A DNA stretch of 64,000 nt. It comes from Pseudomonas rhodesiae. GTDB lineage: Bacteria; Pseudomonadota; Gammaproteobacteria; Pseudomonadales; Pseudomonadaceae. The DNA is taken from positions 62,001 through 126,000 of the forward strand of contig NZ_VFEU01000006.1 of NCBI RefSeq assembly GCF_007858255.1, read 5' to 3'. Below are positions 7,791 to 15,725 of the stretch, piece after piece. The notes under the pieces were generated by a model, which was not told the origin of the DNA, did no database searches, and was given only the letters and a program-made list of their open reading frames with translations. Position 1 is the stretch's first letter; every line of letters begins with the position of its first letter. The position numbers and the translations under genes were made by a program.

Positions 7791-8750
7791 ATGAACGCAT
7801 TGCAATTTTCCGCCACCGGCGACCTCGCCGCGCTGCGCCTGGTTGACATCCCCACGCCGGTTCCGGCCGCGGGTGACGTGCTGGTGCAGATCAAAGCCGC
7901 CGGCCTCAACCCCAGCGACGTCAAAAACGTGCTCGGGCGTTTCCCCTACACCACACTGCCACGCATCCCTGGCCGCGACTTTGCCGGCGTGGTGGTGCAG
8001 GGCCCCCAGGCGCTGCTCGGCCAGGAAGTGTGGGGCACCGGCCGGGACCTGGGGTTCTTTGCCGACGGCTCCCACGCCCAATATCTGACCGTGTCGGCCC
8101 AAGGTGTGGCGCGTAAACCGGCGCAGTTGAGCTTTGCCCAGGCCGCCAGCCTCGGCGTGCCGTACACCACCGCGTGGGATGCGTTGGAGCGCAGCGGTGT
8201 CGGCAGCGGCACGCGGTTGCTGGTGATCGGTGCCAATGGCGCCGTGGGCCGCGCGGCCCTGGCCTTGGGGAAGATTCGTGGGGCCCAGGTACTCGCGGCA
8301 GTGCGCCGTGCGGATCAAGTCGAGGCGTTGCAGGCCGAGGGGTACACCGCGATTGCCCTGGCCGAGCCTGATGCGCTGGGCGCCCAGGTGCATGGGGTGT
8401 TCGAGGGCGGCGCTGAGGTGATCTTCGACACTACCGGTTTCTGGCTGCCGGCGGCGGTAGCGGGTCTGGCCCCGTTCGGGCGCATCGCGATCATCGCCGC
8501 GCCGGCGGACGGTCATGTGCAACTGCCGGCCCTGGCCCTGTATCGCAAGGGCGGCTCGGTGGTGGGCATCAATTCATTGCTCTACAACTGCGAACAATGC
8601 GCGGTGATGCTCGCGCAATTCGGGCGCTTCTTCGATGAAGGTACGTTGCCGCTGCCGACCGGCCTGCGCGAGGTGGCGCTGGCCGATGGGGTGGCCTGTT
8701 ATGACGCGGTGAACCGGGGCAGCGCGGATAAATTCATTCTGCTGCCGTGA
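7791..8750 (+). CDS. MDR-superfamily NAD(P)H:quinone oxidoreductase / zinc-type alcohol dehydrogenase-like protein
   Basis: A 319-aa medium-chain dehydrogenase/reductase. The N-terminal GroES-like part reads ALQFSATGDLAALRLVDIP and KAAGLNPSDVKNVLG (NPSD is the quinone-oxidoreductase signature, and structural Zn cysteines are absent). The Rossmann nucleotide motif is VIGANGAVGRAALALG at about residue 145. I chose the ATG at 7791 because GGAG lies 7 nt upstream; a GTG two codons earlier is less likely. It probably reduces quinones or enones with NADPH. It is followed by a strong hairpin. Confidence 0.85.
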   Translation: MNALQFSATGDLAALRLVDIPTPVPAAGDVLVQIKAAGLNPSDVKNVLGRFPYTTLPRIPGRDFAGVVVQGPQALLGQEVWGTGRDLGFFADGSHAQYLTVSAQGVARKPAQLSFAQAASLGVPYTTAWDALERSGVGSGTRLLVIGANGAVGRAALALGKIRGAQVLAAVRRADQVEALQAEGYTAIALAEPDALGAQVHGVFEGGAEVIFDTTGFWLPAAVAGLAPFGRIAIIAAPADGHVQLPALALYRKGGSVVGINSLLYNCEQCAVMLAQFGRFFDEGTLPLPTGLREVALADGVACYDAVNRGSADKFILLP

Positions 8751-8754
8751 GGGG

Positions 8755-8791
8755 GCGAGGGCGCTTGCCTGCTAGAGCAAGCGCCCCTCGC
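8755..8791. terminator. Long GC-rich hairpin between convergent genes
   Basis: GCGAGGGCGCTTGC pairs with GCAAGCGCCCCTCGC (one bulge) around an 8-nt loop. It lies between the MDR gene stop (8750) and the end of the convergent nucleoside permease gene (8806), so it fits a bidirectional transcription terminator. No long T-tract is present. Confidence 0.65.
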
Positions 8792-8805
8792 GCGGGGCCA
8801 TCGGC

Positions 8806-9828
8806 TCAGGCGTCTGGCACCCCTTTTTCCCACGCCGACCAGTTGTTCAAAATCGCCTGCACCAGCGGGTTACCGGCGCGGTACAGGTTCTCCAGCGCCG
8901 GCACGAAGCCGCCCTGGTCGGCGTACTTGAGCAGGTTATCCACCTCGCTGTAGCCGGGGTAGGGGCGGTCGAAGTCCGAGCCGGCACGCACTACCGCCAG
9001 GCGCTGGATGTCTACCCGGCCCTCGCGACTGGCGCGCAGCAGGGCTTCGTAGGTGGAGTTGTCTTCCTGCTGGGTGGTGCAGTACTCGCCTTTGTTGTCG
9101 GTCAGCAGCTTGGTCCAGACCTCGGCGCGTTCGCTCAGCCGCGTGCCGGAGAACCAGGTATTGCCGGCCAGGGTGTCACAGCGAGTGACCTGCGGCGGCT
9201 GGTTGGCGGGGGCGGCGGGGTAGTGTTTGCGCCAGGCGGCCGACTCTTTGCTTTCAATCAGTTCGACCTTATGGGACAAGGCAAACGCCTTGGCCTGCAA
9301 CGCCGGGTTTAGCTCGAATACTTCGGTCTTGTAGTCCAGCGGCGGCTTTTCGTTGGGGCCTTTGGTGTTGATACCCAGGTAACCGGTCGGCCAATCCTTG
9401 GGTGCATCCCGTGAATCCAACTCCCACTGGGTGCCGAATTCCACTAGGTAATGGGCCCACGCGGCGGTGCCGAGAGTGCCGTGCTTGGGGCTGATACCGG
9501 CGATGCCGGCGACCAGGAAGTAGCTCTGGCGCAGGTCGAACTGCGGCGACAACGCCAGGGCCAGGGTTGACGCGGCGGCGTTGGTCTGGCCCATGCCGGT
9601 GACCAGCAGGCACACGTCCTGGGTGTTGCAGCGGATCACTGGATATTCGGCCGACAGACCCGGCACGCGCACTTCCTGCTTGAGTGCCAGACGGTCGATC
9701 CAGGTTTGCGCCTCGGGCGCGAACATGGTGATCAGCATCACTTTGGGCTTGATCGGCGCCTGTGCCAGCGCCACAGGGGCCAGCAAGGCGAGGCCGATGG
9801 CGATTGAGAGGCGGTTGAATACATTCAT
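8806..9828 (-). CDS. Purine nucleoside permease (NUP family)
   Basis: A 340-aa protein of the NUP family (PF06516), distantly related to nucleoside phosphorylases. A Sec signal peptide is clear (RLSIAIGLALLAPVALAQA), so the mature protein is periplasmic or surface-exposed. Family landmarks are KPKVMLITMFAPEA, the glycine-rich VTGMGQTNAAAS, LVAGIAGISPKHGTLG and RAGSDFDRPYPG. It is the second gene of an operon with the Tsx-like porin, 15 bp downstream. The pair suggests uptake, or periplasmic binding or processing, of purine nucleosides. The family name implies transport, but a soluble binding or enzymatic role is equally compatible with the sequence. Confidence 0.88.
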   Translation of the reverse strand: MNVFNRLSIAIGLALLAPVALAQAPIKPKVMLITMFAPEAQTWIDRLALKQEVRVPGLSAEYPVIRCNTQDVCLLVTGMGQTNAAASTLALALSPQFDLRQSYFLVAGIAGISPKHGTLGTAAWAHYLVEFGTQWELDSRDAPKDWPTGYLGINTKGPNEKPPLDYKTEVFELNPALQAKAFALSHKVELIESKESAAWRKHYPAAPANQPPQVTRCDTLAGNTWFSGTRLSERAEVWTKLLTDNKGEYCTTQQEDNSTYEALLRASREGRVDIQRLAVVRAGSDFDRPYPGYSEVDNLLKYADQGGFVPALENLYRAGNPLVQAILNNWSAWEKGVPDA

Positions 9829-9843
9829 CGAGTGCTCCTTAAA

Positions 9844-10791
9844 TCAGAATTGGTAGCCTACGCCGGCGTAATAACCCCAGCCGTCGGAACGCGCGCGGAA
9901 GTTGCCTTCGCCGAAATTCAACTCGCTGCCGTCCTCCCAGTTGCCGCCGTTGTGAAAGTAGCGGCCGACCAGGGTGAAGCGCAGGTGCGTGAACGAATAC
10001 AGCAGCACGTTGGTCGCCACCAAGGCGTTGGCGGTGCGCGCCGGGTTGTCCTTGTGCAGGTCCGAGCCGAAATCGTAGTTGGTGAAGCCGATGTAGGTCA
10101 GCGAGGCGCCGTTGTCGAACTTGCCGATGGGCACGATGTACTTCATCTGCGCGCGGTAGCCGTCCCACGAATACTCGTTGCTGGCCCCGTAGTTTTCCCA
10201 CTGGTAGCGCCCGTAGAAGTTGGCCGACAGGTTGACCCGCGAGTGGGTCTCGATGTCGGTGCCCAGCCCGCTGTACAGCGTATTGGCGCGGTTTTCCTTG
10301 TTGCTGCCGTGGTCGTAGATCCAGTCGAACGCTACGTACCACTCTTTGAACGGGCCGACGGCCAGGCTGCGGCCGGCCAGGTAGTCGATGGAGATTCGCG
10401 GTTCGTGCTCCATGAACACCGGCGAGCCATGGTCCCACACGCCTTTGTCATTGCTGTTACCGATGGTGAGGATCTTGGGCACATCGATATAGCCATACAG
10501 CTCGAACGGGCCTTTGCGGCCGAAATACTCGTATTCCAGGTAGATGTCATCGGTGGGCTTGGGGCCGAAGCTGATGTCTTTACTGCCGATCAGCGTGAGG
10601 TCTTGGTTGAACCAGTCCGACAGGTACACGCCTTTTTTCGCCGGGCTGGCTTCGGGGGCCAGGGTTTCGCCCTGTGCTGAGTCATCGGTGGGCTTGGACT
10701 GCGCCAAAATGGGTGCGCTGAGTAGTCCCGTAACGGCGGCCAGTAGCACAGAAACAGCCAATGGAGCGGGGAGCCGAGAGGTGCGATGCAT
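9844..10791 (-). CDS. Tsx-like nucleoside-specific outer-membrane channel
   Basis: A 315-aa outer-membrane beta-barrel protein with a Sec signal peptide (VSVLLAAVTGLLSAPILAQ). The rest is alternating aromatic/polar beta strands and ends in Phe (YYAGVGYQF), the usual signal for barrel insertion. The mature start (GVYLSDWFNQDLTLIGSKDI, GPKPTDDIYLEYEYFGRKGP) matches the Tsx channel-forming family. It precedes the NUP gene in the same transcript, so together they would bring nucleosides across the outer membrane. The ATG at 10791 has a modest GGGA site. A palindromic LacI/PurR-type element lies 75-86 bp upstream. Confidence 0.9.
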   Translation of the reverse strand: MHRTSRLPAPLAVSVLLAAVTGLLSAPILAQSKPTDDSAQGETLAPEASPAKKGVYLSDWFNQDLTLIGSKDISFGPKPTDDIYLEYEYFGRKGPFELYGYIDVPKILTIGNSNDKGVWDHGSPVFMEHEPRISIDYLAGRSLAVGPFKEWYVAFDWIYDHGSNKENRANTLYSGLGTDIETHSRVNLSANFYGRYQWENYGASNEYSWDGYRAQMKYIVPIGKFDNGASLTYIGFTNYDFGSDLHKDNPARTANALVATNVLLYSFTHLRFTLVGRYFHNGGNWEDGSELNFGEGNFRARSDGWGYYAGVGYQF

Positions 10792-10820
10792 TGAAAATCC
10801 CTGTTCTTGCGCGGTTTGAA

Positions 10821-10860
10821 CCCGATTCTTCGGGCAGCTCGGAACTTGTCTGGCAAGTTC
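10821..10860. promoter_or_regulatory. Two small inverted repeats in the tsx leader
   Basis: CCCGA-TTCT-TCGGG (10821-10834) and GAACTTG-TCTGG-CAAGTTC (10842-10860) are perfect inverted repeats between the PurR-like palindrome and the tsx start. They could be leader RNA hairpins or a second operator; the sequence alone does not decide. Confidence 0.3.
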
Positions 10861-10865
10861 TTAGC

Positions 10866-10877
10866 GCAAACGTTTGC
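10866..10877. promoter_or_regulatory. PurR/LacI-family-like operator upstream of tsx
   Basis: A perfect 12-bp palindrome, GCAAACGTTTGC, lies 75-86 bp upstream of the tsx ATG. With its flanks (CG on the left) it reads CGCAAACGTTTGC, the core of the E. coli PurR consensus and of many LacI-family operators with a central CpG. A purine-responsive repressor in front of a nucleoside-uptake operon is plausible. No regulator gene for it lies in the window. Confidence 0.5.
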
Positions 10878-10963
10878 ACAGGCTGTACCAACTTTGTTTA
10901 GCGCACTGAAATAACGGGGAAATTCGGTTAATAGTCGACCTGTTGATCAACATTGGCTGGGTG

Positions 10964-11884
10964 TCATTTTTTGCTGCTGTCGAACAGGTGCACGGCGGTG
11001 TCGCGCCGATAGTCGCTCGGGGTTTGCTGCATCTCGATGCGAAAGTGCCGGTTGAAATTGGACAGGTTGGCGTAGCCCACTTCAAAGCAGATATCCGCCA
11101 CCGACATCTCGCTTTGCAGCAGCAAGCGGCAGGCGCGCTGCACGCGAAATTTGCGCATCAGGTCGATAAAACCATGGCCGGTGTTGCGCTTGAAAAAACG
11201 CGAGAACCCCGGCTCGCTCATGTCCAGCTGACGGGCGATCTCCGACAGGCGCACGTCGCCGGTCAGTTCGCGCATCAGGTAGTCGAACGCCTTGTGGATG
11301 CGTTCGGCGCTGCGTGCGTCCAGGGTGGGGGCGTAGCAGGGGCTGGCCAGGGTTTGCATCTGGTGCGTCGGGGCGTTTTTCAGGGTGTCGAGCAATTGCA
11401 GGAACAAGATCAAGCGTTGCAGGCCCTGGGCGCGACCGATGTCTTCCATCAGGCACGCGGCCCGCACGGCGGTGTCGCCACTGAAGGCCAGGCCGCGCCT
11501 CGCCTGTTCGAACAAGCGTTGTAAGTCGCCGAGTTCCGGCAGGGTGTTGCGCAAGGCGAGCAGGGCAGCCCCGTCGAATTGCAACACCACGTCGCGGCCG
11601 GCCAGGTATTCGCCGGGGGCGAGGTCGCCGATCCAGTCGTGGGGCAGGTCGGGGCCGATCAGCGCAACGTGCCCGGCGCTGAACGCACCAATGTAATCGC
11701 CCGCCACCAACTTGCCGCTGCCGTGGCGGATCAGGTGGATTTCAAACTCGGGATGATGGTTCCAGCGCGCCAGTTCATAGGGATAGTCGTGTTCGAACCA
11801 GCGAAAGCAATGGTCCGGCTCGGGCAGGATCACTTCGCGCTCTGCCGGGCGATGTTCGAACAGGGTGGCGCGGCTGACGGGCAT
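10964..11884 (-). CDS. AraC-family regulator (MtlR-like) of polyol uptake
   Basis: A 306-aa regulator. The N-terminal sensor domain contains WNHHPEFEIHLIRHGSGK and IGPDLPHDWIGD; the C-terminal AraC/XylS domain (about residues 205-300) contains LSEIARQLDMSEPGFSRFFK and SVADICFEVGYANLSNFNRH. The start at 11884 has an AAGAGG ribosome site; the frame is open further upstream but that part is not protein-like. It is divergent from a sugar-alcohol binding protein gene across a 209-bp gap that contains a perfect 9-bp inverted repeat. This is the arrangement of MtlR with the mannitol/sorbitol operon of P. fluorescens, so it is probably the polyol-responsive activator. Confidence 0.82.
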   Translation of the reverse strand: MPVSRATLFEHRPAEREVILPEPDHCFRWFEHDYPYELARWNHHPEFEIHLIRHGSGKLVAGDYIGAFSAGHVALIGPDLPHDWIGDLAPGEYLAGRDVVLQFDGAALLALRNTLPELGDLQRLFEQARRGLAFSGDTAVRAACLMEDIGRAQGLQRLILFLQLLDTLKNAPTHQMQTLASPCYAPTLDARSAERIHKAFDYLMRELTGDVRLSEIARQLDMSEPGFSRFFKRNTGHGFIDLMRKFRVQRACRLLLQSEMSVADICFEVGYANLSNFNRHFRIEMQQTPSDYRRDTAVHLFDSSKK

Positions 11885-11968
11885 GGGGATGCCTCTTGTT
11901 GGAGGGGGATTGCCTAAAAATACGCCGCTGGTCACCCGTGCGCTACCCGCGCCTCGGCCCGCCACTGA

Positions 11969-12004
11969 TACTTTTTTGCCTCGGCGCCAAGGGTTAAAAA
12001 AGTA
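11969..12004. promoter_or_regulatory. Inverted repeat TACTTTTTT-N18-AAAAAAGTA in the divergent polyol promoter region
   Basis: A perfect 9-bp inverted repeat in the gap between the AraC regulator (starts 11884, minus) and the binding-protein gene (starts 12094, plus). Half-sites at 11969-11977 and 11996-12004 are separated by 18 bp. Its position fits a regulator binding site or part of the overlapping promoters; direct evidence is lacking. Confidence 0.35.
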
Positions 12005-12093
12005 CCAGAAGGGCATCCGCCATGGGTTTGTGAGGGCGTGACCAAGCTGCTGTAATCGGCGCTCAACAACAAAAACAACAGGTGGAAACCGCC

Positions 12094-13419
12094 ATGCTCC
12101 CAACCTGCAAAACCACACTTGCCCATGCGCTGTTCGCGCTCAGCGGCCTGGCCCTGGCACTGCCCAGCCAGGCTGCCGACACCGTGACGATCGCCACCGT
12201 CAACAACAGCGACATGATCCGTATGCAGCGCTTGTCCAAGGTGTTCGAGCAGCAGCACCCGGACATCAAACTCAATTGGGTGGTGCTCGAAGAGAACGTC
12301 TTGCGCCAGCGCCTTACCACCGACATCGCCACCCAGGGCGGGCAGTTCGACGTGCTGACCATCGGCACTTACGAGACGCCGTTATGGGGCGCCAAGCACT
12401 GGTTGGAGCCGCTCACTCAACTGCCGCCCGACTACGATGTCGACGATATCTTCCCCTCGGTGCGCCAGGGCTTGTCGGTCAATAACACCCTGTACGCCTT
12501 ACCGTTCTACGGTGAAAGCACCGTGACCTACTACCGCACCGATCTGTTCCAGCAAGCCGGTCTGAGCATGCCCGCGCACCCGACCTGGAGCCAGCTCGGC
12601 GAATTCGCCGCCAAACTCACCGACAAAGCCCAGGGCCAATACGGGATGTGCCTGCGTGGCAAAGCCGGTTGGGGCGAGAACATCGCACTGCTGAGTACCA
12701 TGGCCAATGCCTTCGGTGCGCGCTGGTTCGACGAGCAATGGACACCGCAACTGACCAGCCCCGAGTGGACGGCGGCGGCCAATTTCTACGTTGACACCCT
12801 CAAGCAGTACGGGCCGCCGGGCGTGTCCAGCAATGGTTTCAACGAAACCCTGGCGCTGTTCAACAGCGGTAAATGCGCGATCTGGGTTGATGCCAGCGTG
12901 GCTGGTTCTTTCACCACCGACAAAAGTCAGAGCAAGGTCGCCGACTTCGTAGGTTTCGCGGCGGCGCCCACCGAAGTCACCGACAAAGGCTCTTCCTGGT
13001 TATACGCCTGGTCATTGGCGATTCCGGCCACGTCCAAGCACAAGGATGCGGCCAAGGCCTTTATCACCTGGGCTACGTCCAAGGACTACATCCAATGGGT
13101 CGCCGATCAAGACGGCATCACCAACGTACCGCCGGGCACCCGCCAATCCACCTATAGCGCGGCCTATCTGAAAGCTGCACCGTTTGCCCAAGTGACCCTG
13201 GCGATGATGCAACACGCCGACCCCGCCCATCCGTCGCTTAAACCGGTGCCGTACGTGGGCATTCAGTACGTGACCATCCCCGAGTTCCAGGCCATCGGTA
13301 CGTCGGTCGGCAAGCTGTTCTCGGCCGCGTTGACCGGCGGCATGTCGGTCGACCAAGCCTTGCAGCAGGCGCAAACCAGCACCGAACGCGAGATGAAACG
13401 CGCCGGCTATCCCAAATAA
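12094..13419 (+). CDS. Sorbitol/mannitol-type ABC transporter substrate-binding protein (MtlE-like)
   Basis: A 441-aa periplasmic solute-binding protein with a Sec signal (HALFALSGLALALPSQAADT). The body is a family 1 extracellular binding domain: TVTIATVNNSDMIRMQRLSK, then FDVLTIGTYETPLWGAKHW, LPFYGESTVTYYRTDLF and FNSGKCAIWVDASVAGSF, close to polyol-binding MtlE/SmoE proteins. The ATG at 12094 has AGGTGGA upstream; a GTG at 12082 is less likely. A polyol dehydrogenase gene follows 16 bp downstream, but no permease or ATPase gene is present, so this is an orphan binding protein in this locus. Confidence 0.87.
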   Translation: MLPTCKTTLAHALFALSGLALALPSQAADTVTIATVNNSDMIRMQRLSKVFEQQHPDIKLNWVVLEENVLRQRLTTDIATQGGQFDVLTIGTYETPLWGAKHWLEPLTQLPPDYDVDDIFPSVRQGLSVNNTLYALPFYGESTVTYYRTDLFQQAGLSMPAHPTWSQLGEFAAKLTDKAQGQYGMCLRGKAGWGENIALLSTMANAFGARWFDEQWTPQLTSPEWTAAANFYVDTLKQYGPPGVSSNGFNETLALFNSGKCAIWVDASVAGSFTTDKSQSKVADFVGFAAAPTEVTDKGSSWLYAWSLAIPATSKHKDAAKAFITWATSKDYIQWVADQDGITNVPPGTRQSTYSAAYLKAAPFAQVTLAMMQHADPAHPSLKPVPYVGIQYVTIPEFQAIGTSVGKLFSAALTGGMSVDQALQQAQTSTEREMKRAGYPK

Positions 13420-13435
13420 TGATCAGGACATCACC

Positions 13436-14209
13436 ATGAAACGACTCGACGGTAAGAGCGCGTTGATCACCGGCTCGGCGCGGGGCATTGGCCGCGCGTT
13501 TGCCCAGGCCTATATCGCAGAAGGCGCCACGGTCGCCATCGCCGACATCAACCTGCAACAGGCGCGGCAAACCGCAGCCGAACTGGGCCCCCAGGCGTAT
13601 GCGGTGGCCATGGATGTGACCGAGCAAGCCTCCATTGATGCGGCCATTGGCGCCGTGGTGGCCCACGCCGGCAAGCTGGATATTCTGATCAACAACGCAG
13701 CGTTGTTCGACCTGGCGCCCATCGTCGACATCACCCGCGAAAGCTTCGAACGGCTGTTCTCGATCAACGTCGCCGGCACCCTGTTCACCCTGCAGGCGGC
13801 TGCGCGGCAGATGATCCGCCAGGGCCACGGCGGCAAAATCATCAACATGGCCAGCCAGGCTGGACGGCGTGGCGAACCGCTGGTGGCGGTGTACTGCGCG
13901 ACCAAGGCGGCGGTGATCAGCCTGACGCAATCGGCGGGGCTGAACCTGATCCAACACGGCATCAACGTCAACGCCATCGCCCCCGGCGTGGTGGACGGCG
14001 AGCACTGGGAGGGTGTCGACGCGCTGTTCGCCCGGCATGAGGGCCTGGCGCCGGGCGAGAAGAAAAAACGCGTGGGAGCCGAAGTACCGTTCGGGCGCAT
14101 GGGCACTGCCGAGGATCTGACCGGCATGGCGATCTTCCTGGCGACCAAGGACGCTGATTACGTGGTGGCCCAGACCTACAACGTCGACGGGGGTAACTGG
14201 ATGAGTTGA
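13436..14209 (+). CDS. Sorbitol dehydrogenase-like SDR (SmoS/PolS type)
   Basis: A 257-aa short-chain dehydrogenase. The NAD-binding motif is T-G-x3-G-x-G in ITGSARGIGRAFAQAY; NNAALFDLAPIVDITRES and the Y-x3-K pair in VYCATKAAVISLTQSAGLN complete the active site, with Ser in NMASQAGRRGE. The stretches GINVNAIAPGVVDGEHWEGV and IVAQTYNVDGGNWMS-like C-terminus (YVVAQTYNVDGGNWMS) are those of L-iditol/sorbitol 2-dehydrogenases such as Rhodobacter SmoS. It would oxidise D-sorbitol to D-fructose with NAD+. It forms a two-gene unit with the binding protein. Confidence 0.88.
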   Translation: MKRLDGKSALITGSARGIGRAFAQAYIAEGATVAIADINLQQARQTAAELGPQAYAVAMDVTEQASIDAAIGAVVAHAGKLDILINNAALFDLAPIVDITRESFERLFSINVAGTLFTLQAAARQMIRQGHGGKIINMASQAGRRGEPLVAVYCATKAAVISLTQSAGLNLIQHGINVNAIAPGVVDGEHWEGVDALFARHEGLAPGEKKKRVGAEVPFGRMGTAEDLTGMAIFLATKDADYVVAQTYNVDGGNWMS

Positions 14210-14227
14210 GCCAGCCGGGCAGCCAGG

Positions 14228-14920
14228 CTACTCGGCAAAACTGCGATCAAAAAAGTACACCGCCCCAGGCTTCAGTTGTTGCAGCGTCGCCTGGGGCCTG
14301 CCGCCTTCGCCCGGCTTTTTACGGCCAGTCTCGCGCAGGTAGCCCGCCTCGGTCAGCTTCAACAAACGCTGACGAATACTGGTCTTGAGCACCGGTCTGC
14401 CCAGTACCACGGAAAAGATCGCCGTCGCTTGCGGCGCGCTGAATTCTTGGCCGAGGAACATCAACGGCAAGCTGCTGTATAGCGACTTGGACAACAACCG
14501 CTCCAGCACGGCTGCGACGATCAGGTTGTGATCGAATGGCAGCCGGATCCTGCCGTCCGCCACGGCATTGAGTGAAAACCAGCCCTGACGCTCACCCAGG
14601 CTGACCTCACCCGCCACGATTGCCAGGTAGTACGTCGACGACGACCAGCAGCGCGGGTCGCGAAACGCATCGCCCACCGTGCCGACCTGTTCGCACCAGG
14701 CCAGTTCCAGGCCGACCTTGTCACTGGCGCGCAATCGCTCCACTGCATCCTTGAGGCTCAGATCTTGCACGTCGCCATTGACCACCACCCCCGGAAGCGC
14801 CCAGTGCTCGGCGAACGGTTCGGCTTCGCGCTGATTCAGCAGCAGTTTGATCTCTCCCGATTCGCGGCAATAAAACAGCACGCACAGGTCGACGGTGTGG
14901 AGGTAGGGGCTGAGTGACAT
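14228..14920 (-). CDS. nrtR: NrtR, Nudix-related transcriptional regulator of NAD metabolism
   Basis: A 230-aa regulator with an N-terminal Nudix-like domain (about residues 8-135) and a C-terminal winged helix (about 150-225, SIRQRLLKLTEAGYLRETGR). The Nudix box is degenerate: the REUXEE helix is replaced by DLSLKDAVERL, as in NrtR proteins that bind ADP-ribose without hydrolysing it. The ATG at 14920 has AAGGA upstream. The gene is divergent from pncA-pncB-nadE, and an NrtR-type palindrome lies between them. It is expected to repress that operon until ADP-ribose signals NAD turnover. Confidence 0.88.
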   Translation of the reverse strand: MSLSPYLHTVDLCVLFYCRESGEIKLLLNQREAEPFAEHWALPGVVVNGDVQDLSLKDAVERLRASDKVGLELAWCEQVGTVGDAFRDPRCWSSSTYYLAIVAGEVSLGERQGWFSLNAVADGRIRLPFDHNLIVAAVLERLLSKSLYSSLPLMFLGQEFSAPQATAIFSVVLGRPVLKTSIRQRLLKLTEAGYLRETGRKKPGEGGRPQATLQQLKPGAVYFFDRSFAE

Positions 14921-15019
14921 GGGGCATCCTTCTAAACAGCGGTGGGGCACAGTCTAACGGATCGAAAAAATATGTCATGTACTTGCGCCCATACATATTA
15001 ATAAATGTTTCTTGCAATG

Positions 15020-15040
15020 AAAGTACATGACGTGTACTTT
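15020..15040. promoter_or_regulatory. nrtR: NrtR operator upstream of pncA
   Basis: AAAGTACA-TGACG-TGTACTTT, a perfect 8-bp inverted repeat with a 5-bp spacer, 27 bp before the pncA ATG. The GTACA/TGTAC arms correspond to the NrtR motif reported for pseudomonads. A weaker half-site, TGTACTT, occurs at 14978-14984 within TGTCATGTACTT, nearer to nrtR, and may serve autoregulation. Confidence 0.72.
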
Positions 15041-15066
15041 TGTTTCCAGGCCACAGGAGAACCGCC

Positions 15067-15714
15067 ATGACCCTTTCCAAAACTGCCATTGCTTCATTCG
15101 ACGTCGATGCCCAGAAGAGCTTTACGCCCCTGTGCCCCAACGAGTTGCCCGTGGTCGGCGGTGATCAGATTGGTGCCGAGCTGAACTACATGGCCAGCCT
15201 GGTCGGCCACCGTATCGGCAGCAAAGATGCGCACACCCCTAACGCTCCGTGGGTGGTCCAGCAGCAGAGCGACATGATGCAAGCCACCGGCCTGGAACAC
15301 GCCGACCTCACCTGGGTCAGCCACTGCGTGCCGGGCACCGAAGGCTTCACCTTGCTCGACGAACTGCCCACCCCGTATGACTACGATTACTTCGTCTGGA
15401 AAGGCGTCGAACCTGACCTGCACCCCTACGGCGCCTGTTACCACGACCTGCACGACAAGCTGTCCACTGGCGTCATCGAATATTTGAAAGCCCACGGCGT
15501 GGTTCGGGTGATCGTCGGCGGCCTGGCCCTGGATTTCTGCGTCAAGACCACCGCCTTGCAACTGCTCAAGGCCGGCCTGGAAGTGGTCCTGCACCTGCCG
15601 GCGTGCCGTGGGATCAGCGAGGAGGGCGGTGTGCAGGCCGTCAATGAGTTGCTCAAGGCGGGGGCCGTTATCAGCCGCACCCGCGAAGAACTGGCCGCGA
15701 TGGCCACGCGTTAA
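15067..15714 (+). CDS. pncA: Nicotinamidase
   Basis: A 215-aa isochorismatase-fold amidohydrolase that converts nicotinamide to nicotinate and ammonia, the first step of the deamidating NAD salvage pathway. The catalytic triad can be placed at D14 (DVDAQKSF), K112 (FVWKGVEP) and C158 (LALDFCVKTTA); metal ligands D54 and H56 (SKDAH) are present. The ATG at 15067 has an AGGAG site 7-8 nt upstream. It is first of the pncA-pncB-nadE operon, with 11 bp to pncB, under NrtR. Confidence 0.93.
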   Translation: MTLSKTAIASFDVDAQKSFTPLCPNELPVVGGDQIGAELNYMASLVGHRIGSKDAHTPNAPWVVQQQSDMMQATGLEHADLTWVSHCVPGTEGFTLLDELPTPYDYDYFVWKGVEPDLHPYGACYHDLHDKLSTGVIEYLKAHGVVRVIVGGLALDFCVKTTALQLLKAGLEVVLHLPACRGISEEGGVQAVNELLKAGAVISRTREELAAMATR

Positions 15715-15725
15715 GGAGAGACACC

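Noticed and set aside
14700..14850. NrtR as an active Nudix pyrophosphatase
   Set aside because: The Nudix box lacks the REUXEE residues, and a winged helix follows; it is a regulator.
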